A DNA stretch of 64,000 nt from Homoserinibacter sp. YIM 151385 (GTDB taxonomy: Bacteria > Actinomycetota > Actinomycetes > Actinomycetales > Microbacteriaceae): NCBI RefSeq assembly GCF_027912415.1, contig NZ_CP115175.1:2232001-2296000 (forward strand), written 5' to 3'. Of this stretch, positions 46,298 through 55,603 are shown one piece after another. Below the pieces are notes generated by a model. That model worked only from the letters and a program-made list of their open reading frames with translations, was not told the origin of the DNA and did not search any database. Position 1 is the stretch's first letter. Each line of letters starts with the position of its first letter. A program made the position numbers and the translations under genes.

Positions 46298-46315
46298 GAA
46301 GGACCGCACCGCTTC

Positions 46316-47242
46316 ATGACTACCGCGACCGGGGCACCGAGCGCCTTCGCGCTCGGTGCCCCGACATCCCGTCCCCGACGGCGGCCACGCGCCCTCATCG
46401 CCCCCTACCTCTTCCTCGCACCGTTCTTCGTCTCGTTCCTGGCGTTCTTCGCCATCCCATCGGTCGTCTCGCTCGGGCTCAGCCTGTTCCGGTACCGCGG
46501 ATACGGCGAGCTCCGGTTCATCGGCCTCGACAACTACTCGGCCCTGTTCTCGTCGCCGACGTTCTGGCAGCAGGTGCAGAACACGCTCTTCTACTGGCTC
46601 GTCCCGCTCGTGCCGATGATGGGCCTCGCATTCCTGCTCGCGCTGATGGTGCGCTCCAGGCTCGCCGCGCTCGGCCGCATCTACAAGCCGCTGCTCTTCA
46701 TCCCCCAGATCATGGCGCCGGTCGCCGCGGCGATCGTCTGGCGGGTCATCCTGAGCCGAGAGGGTGTCGTGAACGACATCTTCGGCCTGGAGGTCGGCTG
46801 GCTCAGCGACCCGGCCACGGCGAGATGGTCGGTCGCGGCGCTGCTCGTGTGGCGCTCGCTCGGCTGGTACTTCGTGATCTTCCTCGCCGCGCTCACGTCG
46901 ATCTCGGACGACGTGCTGGAGGCGGCCGAGGTGGACGGCGCTGGGCCCGCCGCGCGAGTGCGGTACATGATCATCCCGCTCATGCGGCCGATCTTCCTGT
47001 TCGCGATCGTGATCGACACGATCGGCTCGATCCAGCTCTTCGCCGAGCCGAACCTCCTGCTCGGCACCGGGGCATCCGCCGTCGCCCCGCCGACCGGAGC
47101 GCCCATCATGAACCAGGTCGTGTCGAACGTCAGCGGCGGCCAGTTCGGTCTCGCGTCCGCGGCCGGCTGGATCATCTTCGCCGCGATCGGCGCGATCTCG
47201 ATCATCCAGTTCCGGGTGCTGCGGAGCGGAGACCGCTCATGA
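46316..47242 (+). CDS. Sugar ABC transporter permease (MalF/UgpA-like)
   Basis: 308 residues with six membrane helices. ALIAPYLFLAPFFVSFLAFFAIPSV starts the family fold. The ATPase-coupling EAA loop is VLEAAEVDGAGPAARVRYMIIPLMRP. It pairs with the following permease. No ATPase gene is present in the locus, so a shared MsiK-type ATPase encoded elsewhere is likely, as is common in Actinobacteria. Confidence 0.92.
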   Translation: MTTATGAPSAFALGAPTSRPRRRPRALIAPYLFLAPFFVSFLAFFAIPSVVSLGLSLFRYRGYGELRFIGLDNYSALFSSPTFWQQVQNTLFYWLVPLVPMMGLAFLLALMVRSRLAALGRIYKPLLFIPQIMAPVAAAIVWRVILSREGVVNDIFGLEVGWLSDPATARWSVAALLVWRSLGWYFVIFLAALTSISDDVLEAAEVDGAGPAARVRYMIIPLMRPIFLFAIVIDTIGSIQLFAEPNLLLGTGASAVAPPTGAPIMNQVVSNVSGGQFGLASAAGWIIFAAIGAISIIQFRVLRSGDRS

Positions 47243-48069
47243 GAAGCCAGCGCATCGTCCTCAACCTGTTCCTCGTCGCCGCATGCTTCATCGCGGTGTA
47301 CCCGTTCCTCGTGATGCTCTTCGGGAGCTTCAAGGATGGCGGCCAGATCACCGCGAACCCCGCGGGGATCCCGACCGCCCCGACGGTCGACAACTTCGTC
47401 GACCTGCTCACCGGGCGCACCGGCGCCATCGTCTGGCGGGCGCTGCTGAACAGCGTCATCGTGACCGTGCCGTACACGGCGCTCACCGTCCTCATCAGCT
47501 CGATGGCCGGGTACGCGTTCGCCCGGTACGACTTCCGCGGCAAGCGCGTGCTCTTCGGCGTGCTCATCGCCTCGATGCTCGTCCCGATCGAGGTCAACAT
47601 CCCCACCATGTACGCGATGTTCGCCCAGATCGACTGGCTCAACAGCTACCAGGTGCAGATCGTCCCCGGCACCGCCAGCGTCATCAGCATGTTCATGGCC
47701 CGGCAGTTCATGGAGGGACTGCCCGGTGAGGTCTTCGAAGCCGCTCGCGTCGACGGCGCCGGGCACTGGCGATCCTTCTGGCGGATCGGGCTGCCGATGT
47801 CCGCACCCGTGCTGGGCGCGATCGCGGTCCTCACCTTCGTCGCGAAATGGAGCGACTACCTCTGGCCGAGGATCATGACCAGCGATCCCGCCGTCCAGAC
47901 CTTCATGGTCCTCCTGCCGGCGCTCGGAAGCGGCGACAACGCGAACATCATCCGCATCGAGACGCTCCTCGCCGGTGCCGTGCTCATCGTGCTGCCCCTG
48001 GTGCTCGTCTTCCTCCGATTCCAGAACAACCTCATGAACGGCGTCACCGGCGGCGCCGTCCGCGGCTGA
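47239..48069 (+). CDS. Sugar ABC transporter permease (MalG/UgpE-like)
   Basis: 276 residues from an ATG overlapping the previous stop (ATGA). Six helices; N-terminal FIAVYPFLVMLFGSFKD; coupling loop VFEAARVDGAGHWRSFWRIGLPMSAP (EAA motif). This is the second half of the membrane channel, next to the MalF-like subunit. The typical final helix VLIVLPLVLVFLRFQNNLMNGVTGGAVRG ends the protein. Confidence 0.93.
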   Translation: MRSQRIVLNLFLVAACFIAVYPFLVMLFGSFKDGGQITANPAGIPTAPTVDNFVDLLTGRTGAIVWRALLNSVIVTVPYTALTVLISSMAGYAFARYDFRGKRVLFGVLIASMLVPIEVNIPTMYAMFAQIDWLNSYQVQIVPGTASVISMFMARQFMEGLPGEVFEAARVDGAGHWRSFWRIGLPMSAPVLGAIAVLTFVAKWSDYLWPRIMTSDPAVQTFMVLLPALGSGDNANIIRIETLLAGAVLIVLPLVLVFLRFQNNLMNGVTGGAVRG

Positions 48070-48108
48070 CCCACCGCGTCGAGAACCCACCCGAAAGGCT
48101 CACACCCC

Positions 48109-49155
48109 ATGCTCTCTCTCCACCACGGCTGGAAGCGCGACGGTCTCGTCATGGCACGCGCTCCGCACGGCGACGGCTCCGAGGTCGTCGGCGACCCCTG
48201 CATCGTCTGGGATCCGGATCACGCCGCATGGCGGATGTTCCTGTTCTTCGACCCGCCCGGGCATGCGACCGCCCTCGCCGTCGGAGACCAGAACGCGGCC
48301 GAGGAATGGGGCGAGACGACCCCGATCGAGTTCGCGAATCCCGAGCTGCTGCCCGGCGGCACCCACAAGCCGTTCATCGTCATGGACGCCCACCGCCCGA
48401 ACCACGCCGCCCGCGTCGACGGCCGATACTGGCTGCTCACCGTCAGTCACGACGGCAGAGCGCGCGAGAAGCGCGTCCAGCGCGCCCACGCGACCTCGCT
48501 CGCAGGGCCGTGGACGCTCGAGGAGCGCGAGCTCATCCCGCGCGGACAGGGCGACGCCTTCGACGCGGAGCACGTCGACGCCGTCAGCGGGTACTGGTTC
48601 CCCGAGCTCGACACCTTCGTCTACTACTACATGGGGTACCCGGCACGGCCGCAGCAGCACGTGCACTCGCCGCTCGGCTCGAGCATCGGCGTGGCGACAC
48701 AGGGCCGGGGCGACACGGAGGCCGTCAAGCAGGGCGTCATGCTGACCCCGTCGCCGGATCCGGAGCACTGGGCGGCCGGCTGGCTCGGCGGGATCCAGAT
48801 CTTCCCCGGGACCGAGCACCGCTGGGTGGCCGTGCTCAACGCCTCGCCGACGCCACCCGATGGCAGCGGCAGGCTCACCTCGGAGGAGCCCGCCCCCTCG
48901 CTCGGCGGCTTCGCGCACACCGATGCGGAGATCCCCACCAGCGGGTGGGAGCTCGACGAGCAGCCGATCGAGTGGGTGTCCGACATCCCCGACGACGCGA
49001 TCGAGCGGGGAGAGGGCACCAACCTGTGGCGCCAGCACATCCTCGTCCTCCGCGACTCCGTGCGCCTCTACTACAACAGCGGCTTCTACGGACGCGAACA
49101 GCTCTACAGCAAGACCGCAGACCGTGCGGTTGCCGGAATCGCCGACACCGCCTGA
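48109..49155 (+). CDS. Cytoplasmic beta-propeller glycosidase-like protein
   Basis: 348 residues, no signal peptide. The sequence reads as a five-bladed propeller: GDPCIVWDPDHAAWRMFLFFDP, HKPFIVMDAHRPNHAARVDGRYWLLTVSHD, FDAEHVDAVSGYWFPELDTFVYYYMGYP, and VRLYYNSGFYGREQLYS. This is the GH43/GH130-like superfamily. Lying directly after the importer genes, it probably degrades the imported oligosaccharide. The exact family, bond and catalytic acids are not assigned. Confidence 0.72.
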   Translation: MLSLHHGWKRDGLVMARAPHGDGSEVVGDPCIVWDPDHAAWRMFLFFDPPGHATALAVGDQNAAEEWGETTPIEFANPELLPGGTHKPFIVMDAHRPNHAARVDGRYWLLTVSHDGRAREKRVQRAHATSLAGPWTLEERELIPRGQGDAFDAEHVDAVSGYWFPELDTFVYYYMGYPARPQQHVHSPLGSSIGVATQGRGDTEAVKQGVMLTPSPDPEHWAAGWLGGIQIFPGTEHRWVAVLNASPTPPDGSGRLTSEEPAPSLGGFAHTDAEIPTSGWELDEQPIEWVSDIPDDAIERGEGTNLWRQHILVLRDSVRLYYNSGFYGREQLYSKTADRAVAGIADTA

Positions 49156-49174
49156 GATAGAAGGAGCACTGTCG

Positions 49175-51082
49175 ATGACGACACCCCACCGCCTCTCCAG
49201 GCGGATCGCGCTGCTCAGCGCGGCCACGCTCGCGCTCAGCGCCATCTCCATCGCCATGCCGGCAGCCGCACAGGCGGCGCCGCCGGCGATGGCGACCTCC
49301 GGCATCAACGCCGCCCCCTCCGCACGTCCCTGGCTCGGCTCGTTCGCGGCGAATCGCGACGGCTGGTTCGACCCCGGCAACGGCATCGCCACCATGAACG
49401 CGCAGCTCGCGTGGATGAAGGCCGCCGGCACCGACATCGTCCGCGTCGAGTTCCCCTGGCACCTCATCGAGCCCACCGACGAGGCCTACGACTGGAACCG
49501 TGTCGACGCGATCGTCGCCGCGGTCAAGAACGCCGGCCTCAAGCTGCACATCGAGGCCATGTACACGCCCCAGTGGGCCGCACAGAGCGGCTCGGCGACG
49601 CCGGGGGCGCCGTGCGCCATCACCGAGAACCTCTACACGGGTGCGCCGCCGATCGCCGGGTCCTTCGGCGACTTCATGACGGACCTCATCACCCACGTCC
49701 AGGCCACCAACCCCGGGGGGCTGGAGTACATCGAGATCGGCAACGAGTTCGACGTCCCCCGCTACTACTTCGGGACCGTCCCGCAGTACGTCACCTCCTG
49801 GCTCCAGCCCGGCTACACCGCCATCAAGGCCGCCGACCCGTCCATCAAGGTCCTCTTCAACGGCCTCGCCTACGGCAACCAGACCGGCTGGCTGGGACAG
49901 GCGCTCGACGCCGGCGCCGGCGGCTATTTCGACATCCTCTCCATCCACAGCTACGACACCGGCGCGAACGCCCTCGCGGCCGCCAACACGCAGCGGTCGT
50001 ACCTGACCTCCCGCGGCTACGGATCGATCCCGATCTGGCTGACCGAGTTCGGGAGCCTCGAGGGCGGCTCCAACGTCCCCGGCGCCTCCGCCAAGATCAA
50101 CACCGTCCTCACCAGCTCCGCGGTCCAGGGGGCTCAGCTCTACGAGATCAGCGACGACGACGTCTACGCCACCCCGACCCACATCTGCCAGCGCGAGCCC
50201 TTCGGCCTCGTCGACCACGACAACCAGAAGGTCAAGTCGTCGATGACGACCTGGCAGACCCTGCAGGGCGGCGGCGCGTGGGGATCGATCGACGACGGCG
50301 CCACCGGAACCGCGGCCCACAAGATCGCCTACCAGGGCAGCTGGTACACCTCCGCGTCCACCGCCGACGGACGCTTCGGCGGCACGACCCACTACGCCAA
50401 CACCGCCGGCGCCACCGCGACCATGACCTTCTCCGGCAAGCGAGTCCAGCTCTTCGCCAACCTCTCCGGAGGCGGAGGCCGGGCATCGGTCTCGATCGAC
50501 GGCGGCGCCGCGGTGACGATCGACACCTACTCCGCCAAGTACCGCACCGGACGCCTCGTCTTCGACAGCGGCATCCTCGGCACCGGCTCCCACACCGTGG
50601 TCGTCACCGCCCTCGGCACCAAGACCTCCGCGAGCACGAACACCTGGGTCGACCTCGACCGGTTCATCGTCGTGAGCGGAAGCCAGGCCACGGTCGATGA
50701 CGCCACCACGGGCACGGCGCAGAACACCTTCGCCTACTCCGCAGGATGGTCCGCCTCCTCCGGGCAGAACGACGGCCGATTCGCCGGCACCACCCACTAC
50801 TCCAACACGGCCGGCAGCACCGCGACGCTCACCTGGGTCGGCACCGGCATCGACATCCGCGCGAACCGATCCGGTGGCGGCGGCCGCGCGACCATCGCGA
50901 TCGATGGCGGCGCACCCGTCTCCGTCGACACCTACCAGGCCGCCTACGCCACGGACACCTCCGTCAGGCGGGTCAGCGGGCTCCCCTATGGAAGCCACAC
51001 GGTGACGATCACCGTCTCCGGGACGTCGTCGGCGGGAAGCAGCAACGCCTGGTTCGATCTCGACCGGGTCATCCTGTTCTGA
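49175..51082 (+). CDS. Secreted TIM-barrel glycosidase with two accessory modules
   Basis: 635 residues from ATG 49175 with AAGGAG ten bases upstream and a signal peptide (to about AAAQA). The barrel (about 45-380) has DIVRVEFPWHLIEPTDEAYDW, the acid/base Glu in YIEIGNEFD and a nucleophile Glu in IWLTEFGS, which fits clan GH-A (GH5/GH39-like). The C-terminal half holds two modules (about 385-510 and 515-635) with GGTTHYANT or AGTTHYSNT and VSIDGG or IAIDGG, the same type as in the propeller glycosidase at 41862-43670. It probably opens the extracellular polymer. Confidence 0.8.
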   Translation: MTTPHRLSRRIALLSAATLALSAISIAMPAAAQAAPPAMATSGINAAPSARPWLGSFAANRDGWFDPGNGIATMNAQLAWMKAAGTDIVRVEFPWHLIEPTDEAYDWNRVDAIVAAVKNAGLKLHIEAMYTPQWAAQSGSATPGAPCAITENLYTGAPPIAGSFGDFMTDLITHVQATNPGGLEYIEIGNEFDVPRYYFGTVPQYVTSWLQPGYTAIKAADPSIKVLFNGLAYGNQTGWLGQALDAGAGGYFDILSIHSYDTGANALAAANTQRSYLTSRGYGSIPIWLTEFGSLEGGSNVPGASAKINTVLTSSAVQGAQLYEISDDDVYATPTHICQREPFGLVDHDNQKVKSSMTTWQTLQGGGAWGSIDDGATGTAAHKIAYQGSWYTSASTADGRFGGTTHYANTAGATATMTFSGKRVQLFANLSGGGGRASVSIDGGAAVTIDTYSAKYRTGRLVFDSGILGTGSHTVVVTALGTKTSASTNTWVDLDRFIVVSGSQATVDDATTGTAQNTFAYSAGWSASSGQNDGRFAGTTHYSNTAGSTATLTWVGTGIDIRANRSGGGGRATIAIDGGAPVSVDTYQAAYATDTSVRRVSGLPYGSHTVTITVSGTSSAGSSNAWFDLDRVILF

Positions 51083-51087
51083 GCCGT

Positions 51088-51134
51088 CCGCGGCACGGTG
51101 GTCGGCGCGCTCCGCGTCGGCCGCCGTGCCGCGG
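51088..51134. terminator. Hairpin downstream of the glycan locus
   Basis: CCGCGGCACGG (51088-51098) pairs perfectly with CCGTGCCGCGG (51124-51134), 25-base loop, starting six bases after the glycosidase stop. It probably ends the importer/glycosidase transcript and separates it from the RNA repair genes. Confidence 0.55.
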
Positions 51135-51191
51135 CTGCGTCGCCCGTCCTGCGATACTGTCCGAGAATTCGTCGACGACCCGGGGGTGCAC

Positions 51192-52604
51192 GTGCTCATC
51201 ACGCTGAGCTATGCCGCGCCTTCCGGCGCGGAGCACGACTCGACCGCGCTCGGCTATCTCCTCTTCAAGCACCCGGGCCGCCTCCAGAGCTTCGACGTCT
51301 CGGTGGGCTCGGCGCACGTCTTCTACCCGGCATCGACGCCGGAGCGGACGACGGCCGCGCTCCTGCTCGAGCTCGACCCCGTCGAGCTGTCGCGCAGCCG
51401 CCGCTTCGCGGGCGACGCCTTCGCGCTCGCGCACTACGTCAACGACCGCCCCTACGCGTCGAGCAGCATGATGGCGGTCGCCCTCGGCAAGGTCTTCCGC
51501 ACCGCCATGACGGGCCGCAGCGACACCTTCCCCGAGCTGGCGGCGTCGCCGCTTCCGCTCGAGGTGGTCGTCGAGGCGCTCCCGGCGCGCGGCGGCGCGG
51601 AGCTCGTGCGCGAGCTCTTCGAGCCGCTCGGCTGGAGCGTCGACGCGCAGCCGATCCCGCTCGACCCGGAGCGCCCCGACTGGGGCGCCTCGCGCTACGT
51701 CCGACTCCGGCTGCGCGGCGACATCCGGCTCGCGACGGCCCTGCAGCAGCTCTACGTCCTGCTGCCGGTCCTCGACGACGCGAAGCACTACTGGGTCGGC
51801 GAGGACGAGGTCGGCAAGCTCGTGCGCGCCGGCGAGGGCTGGCTGCCCGATCACCCTGCGCGCGACCTCATCACCCGCCGGTACCTCCGGCACGAGCGGC
51901 GGATCGTCGCGGATGCCGCCGCGCGGATGGGCGCGCCCGACGGCGACGGGGCCGTCGACGGGGCCGCCGACGACGAGGTCGAGGCCGCCCCGGCCCTGCC
52001 GCTGGCCGGCCTCCGCGCGGATGCGGTGCTGCAGGCGCTCCGCGACGTCCGGGCGCATCGCGTCGCGGATGTCGGCTGCGGCGAGGGCGCCCTGCTCGCC
52101 CGCCTGCTCGCCGAGCCCGGCGTCACGGAGATCATCGGCACTGACGTGTCGTCCCGATCGCTCGAGCGCGCCGAGCGGCGACTCGATCTGCGCCGTGCCC
52201 CGGACCGCGTGCGCGAGCGGGTACGGCTCCTGCAGTCGAGCGCGACCTACCAGGACGACCGGATCGCCGGGCTGGACGCGATCGTGCTCATGGAGGTCGT
52301 CGAGCACATCGACGCGGGTCGGCTCCCCGCCGTCGAGCAGTCGATCTGGGGCGCCGCGCGTCCCGCGGCCGTCATCGTGACGACCCCGAACGCCGACTAC
52401 AACCCGCTCTACCCCTCGCTGCCCGCCGGGGCGCTCCGGCATCCCGATCACCGCTTCGAGTGGTCGAGGGCCGAGTTCGCGGCGTGGGCGCAGGGCGTCG
52501 CGACGACGCACGGCTACCGCGTCGAGCACCGCCCGGTCGGCGACGAGGACGCCGAGCGGGGCGCGCCGACGCAGCTCGCGCTGTTCGTCCGGGAGGACGC
52601 ATGA
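51192..52604 (+). CDS. hen1: Hen1-type RNA 3'-terminal 2'-O-methyltransferase
   Basis: 470 residues from GTG 51192 (GTG 51186 is possible); VLITLSY is the usual Hen1 start. The N-terminal half (about 1-240) is the bacterial Hen1 domain that binds Pnkp, with FKHPGRLQSFDVSVGSAHVFYPAST. The C-terminal half is the methyltransferase: VADVGCGEGALL (SAM), then MEVVEHID and HPDHRFEWSRAEF, which provide the manganese-binding Glu/Glu/His/His. It methylates the 2'-OH at the cut RNA end during repair so the same site cannot be cleaved again. Its stop overlaps the Pnkp start (ATGA). Confidence 0.94.
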   Translation: MLITLSYAAPSGAEHDSTALGYLLFKHPGRLQSFDVSVGSAHVFYPASTPERTTAALLLELDPVELSRSRRFAGDAFALAHYVNDRPYASSSMMAVALGKVFRTAMTGRSDTFPELAASPLPLEVVVEALPARGGAELVRELFEPLGWSVDAQPIPLDPERPDWGASRYVRLRLRGDIRLATALQQLYVLLPVLDDAKHYWVGEDEVGKLVRAGEGWLPDHPARDLITRRYLRHERRIVADAAARMGAPDGDGAVDGAADDEVEAAPALPLAGLRADAVLQALRDVRAHRVADVGCGEGALLARLLAEPGVTEIIGTDVSSRSLERAERRLDLRRAPDRVRERVRLLQSSATYQDDRIAGLDAIVLMEVVEHIDAGRLPAVEQSIWGAARPAAVIVTTPNADYNPLYPSLPAGALRHPDHRFEWSRAEFAAWAQGVATTHGYRVEHRPVGDEDAERGAPTQLALFVREDA

Positions 52605-55135
52605 ACCTGTCCATCCCCGAGCACTGCCTCGTCCTCCTGATCGGCGTCAGCGGCTCCGGCAAGTCGACCTTCGCGGTCGAGCACTTCGGACCCTACGAGA
52701 CGCTCTCGAGCGACACCTTCCGCGGGCTCGTCGCCGACGACGAGAACGATCAGTCGGCGACCGCGGCCGCCTTCGATGCGCTCCGCTACGTCGCGGCGAA
52801 GCGCCTCGAGCAGAACCGCCTCACGGTCGTCGACGCGACCAACGTCCAGCCGGCCTCCCGCCGGGCCTTCGTCGAGCTCGCGCGCGAGCACGACATGCTG
52901 CCGGTCGCGATCGTGCTCGACGTGCCCGAGCGCGTGGCGGTCGAGCGGAACGCCGCCCGGCCGGGGCGCGACTTCGGCGCCGCCGTCGTACGGCGGCAGC
53001 ACGACCAGCTGCGCCGATCGCTCAAGGGGCTCGGTCGCGAGGGCTTCCGCCGCATCCACGTGCTCGACGGCGAGGAGGCGATCGCGGATGCCGTGATCGT
53101 CCGCGAGCCGCTCCTCACGGACCGCCGCGACGAGCACGGGCCCTTCGACGCCATCGGCGACGTCCACGGCTGCCGCGGCGAGCTCGAGGCGCTGCTCGAG
53201 CAGCTCGGCTACGTCCTGCGTCGGGACGAGGAGGGGCGACCCGTCGACGCCGCGCATCCCGAGGGACGGCGGGCGATCTTCCTCGGCGACCTCGTCGACC
53301 GCGGGCCCGATGCACCCGGTGTGCTGCGGCTCGCGATGGGGATGGTCGCGGCGGGCAACGCGCTCGCCGTGCCCGGCAACCACGAGGAGAAGCTCGTCCG
53401 CGCGCTCTCGGGGAAGAACCCCTCGACCGCGCACGGACTCGCCGAGACCCTCGCACAGCTCGCGGGCGAGACCGAGGAGTTCCGCCAGGAGGTGCTGGCC
53501 TTCTGCCGCGGCCTCGTGTCGCACCTCGTCCTCGACGACGGCCGGCTCGTGGTCGCGCACGCCGGGCTCATCGAGAAGTACCACGGGCGCGCGTCCGGCC
53601 GGGTGCGCGCCTTCGCCCTCTACGGCGACACCACCGGCGAGTCCGACGAGTACGGCCTCCCCGTGCGTCTGCCGTGGGCCGAGGACTACCGGGGCGACGC
53701 GATGGTGCTCTACGGGCACACGCCCGTGCCCGAGGTCGTCTGGATCAACGGCACGGCGTGCGTGGACACGGGCGCCGTCTTCGGCGGCGCGCTGTCGGCG
53801 GTGCGCTATCCGGAGCGCGAGGTCGTCGCCGTCCCGGCGGAGCGCGTCTGGTACGAGCCGGTCCGACCGCTCGCCCCGCCCGAGCCCGCGGCCGAGGCGC
53901 GCGAGCCGGGGGTGCTGCGGATCGACGACGTCACCGGCAAGCACATCGTCGAGACCTCGACGCACGGCCGGGTCGGCGTGCGCGAGGAGCAGGCGGCCGG
54001 CGCCCTCGAGGTCATGTCGCGCTGGTCGGTCGACCCCCGCCACCTCCTCTACCTGCCGCCCACCATGAGCCCGCCCGCGACCTCCAAGCGTCCCGGCCTG
54101 CTCGAGCACCCCGACGAGGCCTTCGCGGCGTACCGCGCGGCGGGCGTCGACGAGCTCGTGCTCCAGGAGAAGCACATGGGCTCCCGCGCGGTCGTGCTGC
54201 TCGCCCGCGACCCGGCGCGATTCGACGCGCCGGCGGGGTGGCGCGGCGTCATCCACACGAGGACGGGACGGCCCTTCTTCGATGACGAGCGGGGTGACCG
54301 CCTCCTCGCGGAGCTCGGCGACGCGGCCGAGCGCGCCGGGCTCTTCACGGCCCTCGAGACGAGCTGGCTGCTGCTCGACGCCGAGCTGCTGCCGTGGTCG
54401 CTCAAGGCCGAGGAGCTCATCCGCGACCTGTACGCCTCGACCGGCGCCGCGGCGACGGGCGCGCTGCCCGCCGCGATCGCCGCACTCGAGTCGGCGCGAG
54501 ACGCCGGGGTCGAGGTCGGCGCGCTGCTGGAGCGGACCCGCGAGCGCGCGGCGTCGGCCATCGCCTACCGCGACGCGTACCGCCGGTACTCGGCGCCGGT
54601 CGACGGCCTCGAGGGGATCCAGCTCGCGCCGTTCCAGCTGCTCGCGAGCGAGGGGCGCAGCCACGCCGAGCTCCCGCACGCCTGGCACCTCGAGCACCTC
54701 GACCGGCTCGTCGAGGCGGATCCCGTCCGCATCCGCCGGACCGAGCGCCGCTGGCTCGACGCGAGGGACGACGAGGCGACGGCCTCGGCCATGGCGTGGT
54801 GGGAGGAGCTCACGGCCGCGGGCGGGGAGGGCATCGTCGTGAAGCCTGCCGCAGGCCTCGTGCGCACCGCGAAGGGACTCGCGCTGCCCGGGATCAAGGT
54901 CCGGGGACGCGAGTACCTGCGGATCATCTACGGCCCCGACTACACCGCGGAGGCGAACCTCTCGAGGCTGCGCGACCGCAGTCTCGGGCTCAAGCGCTCG
55001 CTGGCGCTGCGGGAGTACGCGCTCGGCCTCGAGGCGCTCGAGCGGGTCGCGCGCGGCGAGCCGCTGTGGCGGGTCCACCAGGCGGTCTTCGCGGTGCTCG
55101 CGATGGAGTCCGACCCCGTCGACCCTCGGCTCTGA
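52601..55135 (+). CDS. pnkp: Polynucleotide kinase-phosphatase-ligase Pnkp (RNA repair)
   Basis: 844 residues, three enzymes in one chain. The kinase has GVSGSGKST (about 15-23) and a lid region AARPGRDFGA. The phosphatase is a calcineurin-type phosphoesterase with AIGDVHGC, GDLVDRGP, GNHEEK and YGHTPVP (about 180-430). The adenylyltransferase/ligase has the lysine motif EKHMGSR, then ETSWLLLDAELLPW, EGIVVKP and GIKVRGREYLRIIYG. Together with Hen1 it heals and seals RNAs cut by ribotoxins such as anticodon nucleases. The length and domain order match bacterial Pnkp. Confidence 0.95.
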   Translation: MNLSIPEHCLVLLIGVSGSGKSTFAVEHFGPYETLSSDTFRGLVADDENDQSATAAAFDALRYVAAKRLEQNRLTVVDATNVQPASRRAFVELAREHDMLPVAIVLDVPERVAVERNAARPGRDFGAAVVRRQHDQLRRSLKGLGREGFRRIHVLDGEEAIADAVIVREPLLTDRRDEHGPFDAIGDVHGCRGELEALLEQLGYVLRRDEEGRPVDAAHPEGRRAIFLGDLVDRGPDAPGVLRLAMGMVAAGNALAVPGNHEEKLVRALSGKNPSTAHGLAETLAQLAGETEEFRQEVLAFCRGLVSHLVLDDGRLVVAHAGLIEKYHGRASGRVRAFALYGDTTGESDEYGLPVRLPWAEDYRGDAMVLYGHTPVPEVVWINGTACVDTGAVFGGALSAVRYPEREVVAVPAERVWYEPVRPLAPPEPAAEAREPGVLRIDDVTGKHIVETSTHGRVGVREEQAAGALEVMSRWSVDPRHLLYLPPTMSPPATSKRPGLLEHPDEAFAAYRAAGVDELVLQEKHMGSRAVVLLARDPARFDAPAGWRGVIHTRTGRPFFDDERGDRLLAELGDAAERAGLFTALETSWLLLDAELLPWSLKAEELIRDLYASTGAAATGALPAAIAALESARDAGVEVGALLERTRERAASAIAYRDAYRRYSAPVDGLEGIQLAPFQLLASEGRSHAELPHAWHLEHLDRLVEADPVRIRRTERRWLDARDDEATASAMAWWEELTAAGGEGIVVKPAAGLVRTAKGLALPGIKVRGREYLRIIYGPDYTAEANLSRLRDRSLGLKRSLALREYALGLEALERVARGEPLWRVHQAVFAVLAMESDPVDPRL

Positions 55136-55248
55136 GCCGCGCCGACCCGGTGGACGAACGTCACCGCCGCCGAACGGGTAGCGGCTGCATGCCGCGCTGT
55201 GCATAATGACTTCTCGAACCATCTCTCTCGATCCCCGGGCAGGACGAC

Positions 55249-55593
55249 ATGCCGTACCGCGACAAGCCGACCGTCGAGCGCTGGATCGAGGAGTTCCGCG
55301 CCCTCGGGAACGACATGGACACCTCGGTCGAGGTGCTCGAGCAGGACCCGACGATGGCCGCCGAGACCGGGCTCGTCATGGTGACGCTCCGCCGCGCCGA
55401 CACCGTCACCTACATCCAGCCGGTCATGCGCGAGACCCCGCAGTGGATCGTCACCTTCGAGGCGCGCGAGTACGACATCGACCTCGACGTCGTGGGCGTC
55501 GCGCAGCTCGCCGCCGACCTCGCGATGCTGGCGCGGCTGTGCGCCTTCCTCCAGGACAAGACGGACGCGGCGCGCGCCGCCGCCGCGGGCTAG
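55249..55593 (+). CDS. Hypothetical protein, conserved-looking small protein
   Basis: 114 residues: YRDKPTVERWIEEFRALGNDMDTSVEVLEQDP, then alternating strands (GLVMVTLRRADTVTYIQPVM, WIVTFEAREYDIDLDV) and a C-terminal Ala-rich helix. No family was recognised. A CATAAT sequence about 45 bases upstream could be its -10 element. The nitronate monooxygenase gene follows after 10 bases. Confidence 0.7.
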   Translation: MPYRDKPTVERWIEEFRALGNDMDTSVEVLEQDPTMAAETGLVMVTLRRADTVTYIQPVMRETPQWIVTFEAREYDIDLDVVGVAQLAADLAMLARLCAFLQDKTDAARAAAAG

Positions 55594-55603
55594 CGTCGAG
55601 GGC

